Assembly (NCBI RefSeq): GCF_000224145.3
Contig: NC_020168.2
Span: forward strand, 6,030,887-6,094,886
Length of the DNA stretch: 64,000 nucleotides
Source: Ciona intestinalis
Lineage: Eukaryota > Chordata > Ascidiacea > Phlebobranchia > Cionidae
Direction of reading: 5' to 3'
Shown: positions 22,701 through 33,100 of the stretch, one piece after another
How the letters are laid out: each line of letters begins with the position of its first letter
Position numbering within the stretch: position 1 is the stretch's first letter
Notes under the pieces: generated by a model
Told to the model about the DNA's origin: nothing
Databases searched by the model: none
What the model saw: only the letters and a program-made list of their open reading frames with translations
Position numbers and translations under genes: made by a program

Positions 22701-24386
22701 AAATGTTCGTATTTTCAATTACATAACATAATTTTTTATTTAACTTTCCGTAGACATTAGCGAAGTTTATAAAATTTAAAAAATTATACGAATAAAAGGG
22801 AAACGACCACAAAACGACAGTCGTTAAAACACGCTACGGATAAAATTGTGGAAAATAGGGTCAGTTAAAAAGGTGTCTGTTGAACCAAAAATACACGAAT
22901 CTTACCTATGCGACAATTTTTCCCTCCATAACCAGGTTCGCATTTGCATTTATATTCATTCGTTTTTCGAATGCAAGTACCGTTGTTTTGACAACGATTC
23001 GGGAAACAAAAATCTTTAACAGGAAGTAAGAATATTAATTGTTAAATAAATTTTCATCGGGCCAACAGTTTTACCATTTTCACAATTTTGTCCGCTGAAT
23101 CCCTTTACACATGAACACGTATAATTCGCCGGTATTTTGTTGCATGTTCCTTCATTCTGACAAGGATTCGAAGCGCACAAATCTGTAAATTAAAGGAAGT
23201 AAAAACCACATATATCCAGCAGCACACAAGAGTGCAGCATTCACACCTGTTTCACAATTTCCTCCGATAAAACCAGGCGGGCAATCACATCTGTAATTGG
23301 TTTCCATGGCAACACAAGTTCCGTTATTCTGACATGGTCTCACTGCACACAAATCTATATAACATGAAACAGGTTAGTTGACGTTACTGTACTAATATTA
23401 GAAGTAAACGGCCCTCCATTTATAATGGACATAACTTTATGAAATATGTATTCGTCCGTATGTATGTATTTAAACACCTAAATCCTGGCATATAAGTCAA
23501 ACGCGTGCCGGAAAATACGTCATGGCAAAGCTTATACGTCATAGTGGATTACGTCATGATAGCTTACACGCCTGCATACTTACAATGTATTTAGTTGGCA
23601 GATTTGACTACAGTGCTGTAACCGTGTTTCGTAACTATAAGCTGTGGTTTATATCAATTAAAATAACTTGTAAAGTAAAAACAACATTTTTGTGTGAAAA
23701 CAATTAATGTTTAAGCTTTGTAAGCATACCTCGTTGACAGATGTAATACTTTGTTCGAGTACAATCATCGTCTAACCATCCTCCTTTAATATTGTTGAAG
23801 GGGTTGATATAATTATACGGTGTCATTGCTGCACACAAAGTGGTTCCTAATGCCCCATTTGGTTCGACACCAATCCAGTTTTGATAAATATCGACTGATC
23901 CAGGTTGAGGTAATGGAGTTCCATCCCTCCATTTCCAATCAGTAACAGCTGAAAGATAAAATAAACTTCACTTCCCCACGGGTAAAAGTTTAGAAGTAAA
24001 TCATGTTATATTATTTACTTGCTTGACGTCGACCACCGATCCAGTATCCCGTGGCCCAAGGTCCGATCCAATATGGAAGGCTAGAATCCAAGTAAGGAGT
24101 AATAATATCCTGTAAAGCTTTATTTCTTATAATAACCAAGTCACCAGATATAAGCTGACATGCAGTTTGGGAAGCATTGTATGTTTTCCTTGTGTTGAAG
24201 AACAGAATCTCACTCCCATTGTAAACTGCTCTGTTAACTGAAACATAAATCATTACTTTACATCTTCTGATCTAAACCTTTAATTTGAAATCTTTTAGCC
24301 CGCCTACCTTGGCTATTGGCGTTTTGAACAGCGATTAAAATATGAATAATAAGACTGTGAAGCACATTAAAGCTCGGCGGTTTCAT
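16736..24386 (-). CDS. Receptor B: lectin/EGF receptor-type tyrosine phosphatase
   Basis: About 25 exons, near 1110 aa. From the start at 24386: signal peptide (24386-24308, [10 protein letters not shown]), lectin domain 1 (24237-24019, 23948-23730), four EGF exons (23354-23247, 23182-23075, 23013-22906, 22667-22560), lectin domain 2 (22496-22139), EGF-like (22083-21925), membrane helix (21707-21632, [10 protein letters not shown]), juxtamembrane (21573-21503, 21239-21094). Phosphatase D1 spans 21032-19347: [37 protein letters not shown] and active-site [10 protein letters not shown], with the Q-loop QTEKQY. D2 spans 19085-16736: NASFIEA, a degraded WPD region (NWLPNS) and [10 protein letters not shown]; stop at 16736. 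D1 should dephosphorylate phosphotyrosine; D2 looks inactive. The lectin-2 exon is two bases shorter than in A, which breaks the frame there unless it is a sequence error. One intron (donor at 18952) is GC-AG. Confidence 0.88.
17228..17425 (+). mobile_element. MITE copy 7, in an intron of B
   Basis: Left end CTGTGGGGCAAGATGGGATA, right end TCCAGTCTTACACTACCCTA. Confidence 0.8.
17518..17712 (+). mobile_element. MITE copy 8, in an intron of B
   Basis: Full-length: TATAGTAGGGTGGGGTAAGA at the left and GTGTCCCATCTTTTCCCCGA at the right. It ends just beside the exon at 17726-17862. Confidence 0.82.
18080..18262. repeat. TTAGGG-like foldback repeat, copy 2
   Basis: It begins TACTGAAGAATCTTTAGGTT and contains GGGGTTAGAAGTTAG-type minisatellite. 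Related end motifs occur at 7325-7440 and 58558-59296. Confidence 0.5.
19095..19262 (-). mobile_element. MITE copy 9, abutting an exon of B
   Basis: A diverged reverse copy (GGTGGAGTAAGATTTAACAT, then TCTTTTCTTCTCCCATTTTG inside). It lies directly upstream, in transcript sense, of the D2 exon beginning at 19085, so the acceptor region there may be MITE-derived. Confidence 0.65.
19800..19998 (-). mobile_element. MITE copy 10, in an intron of B
   Basis: Diverged reverse copy; it ends ATATTCCATCTTACCCCACA. Confidence 0.7.
20005..20090 (+). mobile_element. MITE copy 11, right half
   Basis: Only the right part remains: TTCTTTGAATGTTCTTTATT to GATGTCCCATCTTACCCCAA. It directly follows copy 10. 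Confidence 0.65.
21286..21478 (+). mobile_element. MITE copy 12, in an intron of B
   Basis: Left end TACTGTGGGGGAAGATTGGA, right end TGTCCCATATTGCCCCACCC. Confidence 0.8.
21752..21902 (+). mobile_element. MITE copy 13, internally deleted
   Basis: Left end ATAGTAGGATGATGGGAGAA, right end GTGTCCCATCGTTCCCCACC. The centre is about 40 bp shorter than in copy 1. Confidence 0.75.
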
Positions 24387-25032
24387 CCTCTTGTGTTGAA
24401 ATTGCCTAAATGAATCATAACATGCCGGACACTGTTTGTATATCCCAACCCGGAACTTCCTTGCTTTCGTACCGCGTGTGTCATTATCCGCGAAAGCCCA
24501 ACCGTTATTTAATGTCCTAATTTGGCTTTAATAAAATATAGAACTGCAAGGTTAGATGGAATACTGCAGTTGGCATTTAAATCCTACATTTCCCGTACGC
24601 GGTTTGAACAATTAACAACGCTATTTAACAGTCGTGAAGCTATACGGTTATACAATTTTTAAAGTATTCTTTGTTTACTACCAAAGAGAAAAAGAGTGGA
24701 AACATGTCCCATCTTACCCCCATCCTATTATATTTGTGTTTGCGGTAGTGAAAACAGTTGTAGAATTTCAGACAAAACATAGCAATACGAATAGGCGTAG
24801 GTGTTGTACGGTTGATACCGAGATTTTGCCTCTATATAAGTTCATGTTGTGCCAAGTCACGACCCGGTGTTACCATTTTCACTACACACAGTATTATATT
24901 GTTTAATCATCATCTCACGCCGTTACTCACGGCGAGTAAAGAACAAACTGAAACAGATCTACATGTTAAATAGTACAATCGTTACGTGTTTAATCTATTC
25001 GTATAGATACCACAGCGAGGATAATAGTCACT
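24387..25032. promoter_or_regulatory. Shared divergent upstream region of receptors B and C
   Basis: B starts at 24386 on the minus strand and C at 25033 on the plus strand, so this 646-bp stretch should hold both promoters. A MITE takes up 24550-24738. No TATA box is obvious at a convincing distance from either start. Assignment as regulatory rests on geometry only. Confidence 0.45.
24550..24738 (+). mobile_element. MITE copy 14
   Basis: It runs from AGATGGAATACTGCAGTTGG to GTCCCATCTTACCCCCATCC. It sits in the B/C divergent promoter region. Confidence 0.7.
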
Positions 25033-28000
25033 ATGTTTTCCTTGTATTTTGTTGTCGTTTTGTTGATTAATTACTTGGTGCTCGTTACTTCAAAGAGTAA
25101 GTTATCGATTAGTGTACTAGTTGTTTAAATAGGTTTTATGCTTTCGTGTTGCTTTTCGCAAAAGTATAGGCTTATTTCAAAGGCTGTTTATAGATCAGAG
25201 TCGTGTTTAATCTAGGGTTTCGTGGAAGCATTATAACTCAGCATGTTGCCGCGTTTTCTTTGTTTTTGATATGTTTCCTCCGTCGCACATAATTTACATC
25301 ATTAATGTGTTTTCGTGCATAATATTATTATAGAGTTCTGTGCGATAAGATGGATTATCAGTAGCACATAAATCCTATATTAACAGATCATGTTCAAAAA
25401 ATTGACAACGCTATTTTAAAGTCGTGGGGCCACGGTTAATTAGTTCTTTAAATGTTATTCGTTTATTACCAAATCTTATTATACAAAAACATATATATCA
25501 TCTTACCCAAACCTACTCTATATGTGTTTTATCACAGCGGAAACAACTTGCAATGTCATTGGAATTGGAAACAGTTTTTACTCCTTATCTAACGACAAAG
25601 TCACTGGCAACACTGCATCGACCAGATGTTATTCTGTTGGTGGAAGTCTGGCAACACTGGGAAGTCAACCAACGATCCAACGGCTTGAAAGCTTAATGGG
25701 ACAGACATACGTATCAAGTATATTGCGTTAAATTTTTATTTATATTTTAGAATAAGGTATGACCGAGTTATAATATGCACGAGTAATATGCATATACTCA
25801 TTTTTTATAAAATGCAAAAATTACGACACATTTTTTGGTAACTGTGATGAAAATTTTGTCTTCCAATGTTTATGTAAAATAAGTAAATATATAAATAGAC
25901 AACTTTAGCGCATAATATCCAAATACCCTAATCGTGTTTTAAACAATTAACAACGGTCTATGACAATCGGAAGGATACGGTTTTATATTCATTTGGATAT
26001 TTGTTTATTAGCGAATGGGACGAGAAACCAGAATAAAAAGGTGTCCCATCTCCCCCTGCCCTACTATATAATAAATTTAAAATATGGACTGCAGTCGTAC
26101 AATCGTTAAACGCAATACTAAACATGGTGACTTGTTTGCAGAACTTCAGCGGACGTGGCTTTTCTATAATTCAACTGACATACAATTCTATAAATACGCA
26201 CAGACGCCCAACCAACCGTGGCCGTGGAAGCTTGCGACAAGGCCCGGTGACGTGACGTACATTGACCTATATACAGAGTAACGTATACTAAAATCATCTG
26301 ACTTACGCATATATATATACATTGACCTTATTTTATAGGCCAGTGGGTTTATTTGAGGACAAGATTTACTTCTGCAAGTATCCAAACCTTAATCCGATAG
26401 CATGGCAGGCCTACAATGTACCGTGCACCAATGGTAGATATGTAGATAGAATTCATAATATTTTTTAATTTGTTTGTAACTTATTTTTATAAGATATAGT
26501 AGGATGGGGTAAGATAGGACTTTTTTTATTTCTTGTCCCATTTGGTAGACAAAGAATATTTACAAAATTGTGTAACGGGAGCGTCGTGATTCTGAGCTTT
26601 GTTAATTGTTCAAAAGTCGATCAGGAAATATGAGATTTACGCGCTCATTTCACCCCAGGTTCCATTTTACCCCACATAGTAGCATATCGACTGGAATGTT
26701 GTAATTCCACATTCGCGTTGTTATGTTTATTTTTAGGCTGGTTCGATGACTTCATATTGTATGGATCTTACAAACGTATTCTTGGGTCGAAAACGTATTT
26801 TATTTTCTCCAATCCGGAGTCTTGGTCGGTTCGCCTAACCAATGTAAAGAAATCTGATTTTTTGTTTCCGATTTACGTTGATGCAATGTATGGTCCAGGT
26901 AATAAGTTTTAATTGATTTGAACAAGTGGTTTTTCGAGGCCCATGCAAATAAGTCTTAAAAACAAATAGTTTTAATCACTCATAAAGTTGCATATACGTG
27001 GTAATAAGACGAGGTGTACATGAAACAGAACCCCAGTGTTATAACGACTGTCGTTGCTCTCTCTGTATTTAATCATTTACATTTGTTTACAAACCCCAAC
27101 AGTGAATACAGTATTACAAATTCTTGACAACTTTCCGTTGAGGAATAAAATGACTTTATGTGTCGATTAACTTTTCAAACGTTACATATACTCTATAAAA
27201 ACTTAATTTGAATTATGTGACGTCAACTTATTCCGCTTTTATACATTCTTGCATTGACTCAGAGACGCAAGTTTTCCTCGGAGCAAAGTCCTTGAACAAC
27301 GTAAGCGGGTGGACGTGGCCGAAACAAGGGAATAATTATAACATCTTACTTCCTGTGAAGCCAGAGTGTCAACGACTAGCATGGTATTACGGGTTGAACG
27401 GTTGGTCTCCGCGCGCCGTTGATTGCAACACCACCAGTGCTTACTATGCGTGTCAAATTCAAGGTTAGATATAGGCCTACATTATTGTGGGGTCAGATGG
27501 AATACCGTTAGCACCTCAATCCTTTGTTTCCTAATTCGTGATTGTAACAAATTAACAAAGCTATTTTAAAGCTCTGGGTTTTCAGTTACACAATTCTGTA
27601 AATATTCCTTGTTTACTACCACATGGGACGATAAAGGAGAATAAAAACTTGTCCCATCTTACCCCACCCTGCTATATTTTGTTTGGGGTTTGTGTTTTGT
27701 CTAATAAACGTTTCGTTACAGTTGATATATTTGCTCAAGTAATTGATTGCTCTTCAGTGAACGTCTCCTGGTCTCCAACAAACACATATAGGAAAATAAA
27801 TCAAATCACGGTATGTTTCATACATGGCCTACTAAAGATATATTATATTTCTTTTGTTGATGTAGAGTGTTGTAGTCGAGTCGCGCAAAGAAACACAACA
27901 TGTATATACTATTAAATACAAATGTTGCTCCCTATTGCTCTGTCTTGTAACTATATGCAGTACATGAAAACTAATAAACTATGACCTAAATATTGTATTT

Positions 28001-29522
28001 GAACAAATTTTAAATAGCACTTTAGTCTAACTACTAAGATCTCAAATGTTTTTAACGATATATTCCAGGTTGCTTTGTATAACTCGCGTCGTTCATATTC
28101 GCGAACAACTAGGTTTGATGCGCTCAATGTCATTTTTGTCAACGTGGCAAAAGATGGAACAAATTATACAATAAAGGTATTGTATTTAACCGTTGAATAT
28201 ATAATGTATTAGATCATGAGTATCTATATCACAATAAAGGTATTTTACTTAACTAGTGAATATGCAACACATTAATTAGATCATGAGTACCTATACCAAA
28301 TACTTCTTTTGTAATGAACCTGCACCACATGTATTTCACAGGCAACAGTCTCCTGGCCCAATTGCCCTTCAGTGATCTATGCTGTTTCTGAGATAAGGCT
28401 AACACCAGAAAACCAGGTTTGTTCTTGTGCTGAAAAATTTATAAATTTTTCTTACTTTTACTTAATTACAGAAATTGCTTCAAGCTCCATGTCCTACAGA
28501 TCCCATTTCAGGTGTGTTTTTTTTAATATATAGTTGTAATACAGTCTCTTTCTGTTATATTTTTTCTGATATATATTATTGTTGGGCGATATGGGACAAC
28601 TTTAGCTCATAATATCCAAATATCATGATCGTGTTTTAAACAATTAAAAGCTGTTGGAGTCGTGAGGATACGTTGTCCCATCTTTTCCCACCATACTATA
28701 TAGTTAGCTCCCATAGTACTCTTATATATTTCTATAGACTTGGTATTCAAGTTTACCTAACCAACACAGTTTCAAAAGAAATCCTGCTGGGTCTGTTAGT
28801 TGTGGCAATTGTATTGTTTATTGTCGCTTTGGTAATTGCGATCGTCAAAAGAACCCAAGAGTCAAAAAGTTCCCACAGCGAAGGCAACAACAACCAGAGA
28901 ATAATGAACGATTTTTACTTGGATCCTATACCACATGTTAACGGAAATGGTTAGTGGTTATCAGACATGCTTTCCAGGACTAGAGTTAACGGAATTATAA
29001 GTTAAATGCAACGAAATTATAAGTTAAATCCGACCACAAGGCAAATAAACAATGCAAACTGAGCTTAAATTCTCTCGCAACGCCGAAACTGCTTTTAATT
29101 CCTTTAGTGGGTTTCGGCTGCAATTCAGCTCTGGCGAATTTTATTGCTATAGGGACATGGCCTATACTGTGGGGTGAGATGGACACAGTTAGCACATAAT
29201 ATCCCATATCGCCAAAGCCTGTTTTTAAACAATACTCGTGCGGATATACGGTTATACAATTCTGTAAGTTTTCTTTTTTTACTGCTAAATGGGGCGAGCT
29301 AAGAGAATGAAAACATACGCCGTCCTACCTCAACTTAATATATATCTTTTTAGTAGGAAATTACCAGTGTAAATAGGTCAAAACTGAAACTTTTTTACAG
29401 GTTCGGTACAACATACAACAACGTACCGTGCGAGTGTATATGAAGTCATGAAACCGAGCGATAAAGGGATTTTGAACGTGGAGGAAAATTTATACGAACG
29501 AGTTGCTGAAAACCTTGTGTGA
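25033..29522 (+). CDS. Receptor C: lectin/FN3-like membrane receptor with tyrosine tail
   Basis: Twelve exons in phase, 489 aa: 25033-25096 (signal peptide, LYFVVVLLINYLVLV), 25538-25717, 26142-26277 and 26339-26433 (C-type-lectin-like; GGSLATL near the first Cys), 26737-26898 and 27263-27463 (second lectin-like region, ending GWSPRAVDCNTTSAYYACQI), 27722-27810, 28069-28176, 28342-28416 and 28472-28511 (fibronectin-III-like strands such as CSSVNVSWSP), 28752-28949 (membrane helix LLGLLVVAIVLFIVALVI) and 29401-29522 (tail). Tail tyrosines are in TTYRAS, SVYEVM (a YxxM motif) and NLYERV. The lectin domains lack EPN or QPD, so calcium-dependent sugar binding is doubtful. AATAAA follows at about 29527. 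It is related in layout, not closely in sequence, to A and B. Confidence 0.82.
25330..25522 (+). mobile_element. MITE copy 15, in an intron of C
   Basis: Diverged: GTTCTGTGCGATAAGATGGA at the left, CATCTTACCCAAACCTACTC at the right, next to the exon at 25538. Confidence 0.7.
25890..26072 (+). mobile_element. MITE copy 16, in an intron of C
   Basis: The left end is lost; the body (AACTTTAGCGCATAATATCC) and the right end (GTGTCCCATCTCCCCCTGCC) remain. Confidence 0.72.
26495..26690 (-). mobile_element. MITE copy 17, in an intron of C
   Basis: Begins ATAGTAGGATGGGGTAAGAT and ends TTCCATTTTACCCCACATAG. Confidence 0.75.
27005..27075. repeat. SINE tail fragment
   Basis: Carries the conserved block GTACATGAAACAGAACCCCA followed by GTGTTATAACGACTGTCGTT, reverse to the copy near 41040. 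Confidence 0.65.
27480..27680 (+). mobile_element. MITE copy 18, in an intron of C
   Basis: Left end TTGTGGGGTCAGATGGAATA, right end TTGTCCCATCTTACCCCACC. Confidence 0.8.
28578..28705 (+). mobile_element. MITE copy 19, internally deleted
   Basis: Left end TTGTTGGGCGATATGGGACA, right end GTTGTCCCATCTTTTCCCAC. About 70 bp of the centre is missing. Confidence 0.72.
29160..29342 (+). mobile_element. MITE copy 20, in the last intron of C
   Basis: Left end TATACTGTGGGGTGAGATGG; the right end is worn (CCGTCCTACCTCAACTTAAT). Confidence 0.72.
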
Positions 29523-30161
29523 CTTAAATAAAAGGTCTCTGTTGATGAATTTCCGGTTTAAACATGACGGCTTAAAAGATTAGGGAATTTATTTTGATTA
29601 GACGTCACGTGAAGGGGTTTTGTTGAAGTTTAATGTCCATGCTTTTGAATGTGTATTTGTTTAAACTAGAAATACCCTTGTTTGTTGTTTGTAACATATT
29701 CCATGATTTAATAAAAACTTAAACTGTAGCCTAGTTTACTTAGCTCATGACTTGTCTTAAAAATATTACAATTATTTCGCCGGCCGCTGCGTTCGAGATA
29801 AGTTTCCCCGATGGGAATGCACCGTCTGATCATGTGATTCACGTGACGTAATTGACAACTGAAATCGTCAGACCGTGAATGACCTTACTACTCCTTTATG
29901 TTGTTTTGTAGCAATGTTTTGCGCATTACTGTGCGTTCATTTTACTGTTGCTGAAAAGAAAACAGTCATGATAAACACTGTACAGTGCTTGGAAGCAATA
30001 TTTGTGTTACGGTTCATATTCTACTTAAGATTTTCGAGATTAAAAGCTATGTTTGTTTGTGAATATGTGTAAGGTACTCACTTTTCGATCTAATAGGCCT
30101 GAAAAATATAGGCTATAACTATTGCAATACCGGGTGGTTGCTGTTTATGCGTTGAGCAGTA
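29523..30161. other. Intergenic region between receptor C and TECPR2
   Basis: The 3' UTR of C with an AATAAA near 29527 and a second near 29711, followed by the presumed promoter of TECPR2. No coding exon or MITE is seen. Confidence 0.6.
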
Positions 30162-33100
30162 ATGGAAGGAGACATTCTGTGCCAACGCCCGCTTGCCTAC
30201 GATTTTCTTGAGGCTACACCATCAAAAGCTCAGTTTGGTTTTAAAAGTCACAACATTCAAGTTACCTGTTTTCATGTTTGTGAATCTCACATCGTGTTTG
30301 GAACTGACAAGGGTTGTGCATTTCTTCATAGCAGGAGAAATGGACACATGATGCAACTTCTATCAGAGGTAAATAATTTGATATCTGTTTCAGCTTTGAT
30401 AACTTTTGTTTCTGCTAGGTATAGCGGCTGCGCTTATTTATTAAATGTAAATATGTTTAACTATAAGTGTGTTTATGTTTTAACAACTTTTTGTTTTGGA
30501 GATATATCTTGTCATTTTCTTATTTTCTATTTTATTAATTTACCCTTCTTTAATCCAAAAGGCAAATAAATTTTATTACTTTTCTTGTTAAAAAATGTTT
30601 AGTCCTACTAATTTGTAAGTATACGAATATTTTAGAAAAAACAACATATTTTTATATTTGGACTCAATTTTCTAATCTTAAGATGTTTAACTGTATAGGC
30701 CTAACCATTATACTAATGAAACTACATGACTGAATTTAATTACATGTTTATTTCCTAACCTGCAACAAATTATGTTTTTTTATTAGGATAGAAAGGATTT
30801 TGTTAAAACTGTTAGATTATTATCTGGAATTGAATGTCAAGTCGCCATGGGAACAAGTGATGGTAGAGTGATTGTGATTATATTTTCAAGCACAGCTGAT
30901 GGTGTTGCGAAACAGGTAAAATGGTTGACACCTGTTTTTTTAAATGTAGTCTATTTATTATCCCACCCAGTGCTCTAGAATAGCGCTTGCCAGACTTTTT
31001 GCTTACAACCTCTTTTAATTTCCAAGTTTCTGCGACCATGCCTTTTATCTAATAGGTTACTTATTTCTGTTTTATTCATAAGCGTGTTACAACGACTGCC
31101 ATTTATTCGTTACTACCCGTATTATAGTTGCTACCCGTATTATAGTTACTACCTGTATTTTAGTTACTACCTGTATATAACTTTTCCAATCTTATATCAA
31201 TATTTTTTTAATACTGTAAAACTTAATTTAAAGGTTCGTAAGTTTTTCCTTGGCAAGCTTCACCCATCCTCAGTATCATGCATGGAATGGAGCAGCAACG
31301 GAATGAAGTTGTTTTCCGCTGATGCTTTAGGTTCAATCTATTGTACCAAGGTGGACACTGAGGCCGTGAGTTTTCCAGCATAATTTACATTGATTAATAT
31401 TTAAATTTTTAAATAAATTTCTATTTTTAGTAAATTTTCATGCTTATGTAGAGATATTTTGCTTTTTATCTATTTTTTAAAAAAAGGTTTAAAATTTAAA
31501 TAAAATTAGAGTATAAATAAACTTGTTTTAAGTTGACGTGGTACTATTACGTCAAAGCTTTTTATTTATTGGAATATGCCATCATATTTGTATATTCTTT
31601 CGAATATTTGTTTACTCATATGTTTATCAAAACAAACATATAATTTATTGGAAAATGTATGACATAGATATTTGTATTTGTGTATATTCCAACAACTCTG
31701 TAAAGTAACATCTATACTTAAAAAAATATTTTAGTTTCTCATTATTTAGTACATACCTTTGTGTTTAACTTCATGTATAATATTATAGAACAGTTGTCAT
31801 GCAAGTAGCATATATCAAGAAACCAGTGAAGTCACACAACTGGAGTACCGACACAAAATCTTACTCATTTCGACCATGGAACATACACTGTTGTACAACA
31901 CGGATCAAAATATATTCACTAATGTCGGTTCGAAGCCAATTCGAAAGTAAGTTTTGTAGATTGGCAATACAGACATGGTTGTTGTTTTATTGCTTTTAAT
32001 TCCAATGATTTTATAATGAATCTATGGTTTAAATCTCACAAGCAACACAGAAAGTAAATAATGTTATTACAGGGGGCCATACGGAGGTTGCTTTAACATT
32101 AACACACTGGTGGAACGCGAGTTGAAAGTATTTGCAACGCGTCCAAACCTGAGGTTTTGGGTTGCTGATAATACTGGTAAAGTCCTCTCCACCGTGAAAA
32201 TGAAGGAAAATCTTCAGCAACATAAAAAGTTAATCTCACTTGAAGAAACTTCAGATGAGGTTCCACAATCTGTTGATCAGAGTAAACTACAGTTGGGAAA
32301 AGTTCTTCATGTTGGAAAACATTGTTTTGTTACTTTTACAGGTATGAGATTTCCTTTTTACCTTAATGTAGCATGTGTATGTGTACTGAAAATGGAACAA
32401 CCCTGGGCCCTGGCCTAAATAAGAGGTCACCTAGAACCTTACCTATATAGAATTAGAAAGAGTTTTGCCAAATGTGAAAATCTCTGAAATAGGGAAGAAT
32501 AAATTTGTGTTAACACTCTTAGACTCGTGTAAATTTGTAAATTCTCATAGAATTCACGATTTCTTTATCTTTTTAATAAATGTAAACCTAGTAAAAAAAT
32601 TTCTGCTTTCATCCTACAATCTACTATTGTAACCTTGACAATTTTCAGATTCCACATTGTGTGTGATAAACCATTCATCAAACGCAATAGTTGGATTGAT
32701 TTCAAACTGCACAGAAATTATGGACGTAGCTACTACGTGTGATGAAATATTTATTTTGTCCTCAAACAGAAAACTTTATAGATTAGCATGGACACCAGAT
32801 CAAGTTTACATGGGTATTACTTAAATCTGCTTTACTTTAGCATAATAAATCCTTTTGTTCTTGGGTAATGGCCTAACATTGGCCTAAATCCCAGTTCCCA
32901 TGGTGTGCTTAGCCATCTGGCCCCACCAACATGAAATAAAATTATTTTGTTGTAACTAAATTTTAAACTAGTTAAACTAAGCTCTAATATGTTAATTTTT
33001 ATCTCTCTCTCTCTCTCGACATAGTTTTTTTACAAATATGATAATAATTTATTACAAAAATAGAAAATTCTTTTTTTGGGATACTATTTATGTTTTATGG

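Noticed and set aside
8176-29342. Regularly recurring TCCCATCTTACCCC motifs as a CRISPR-like array
   Set aside because: They are terminal inverted repeats of a MITE at irregular spacing in an animal genome.
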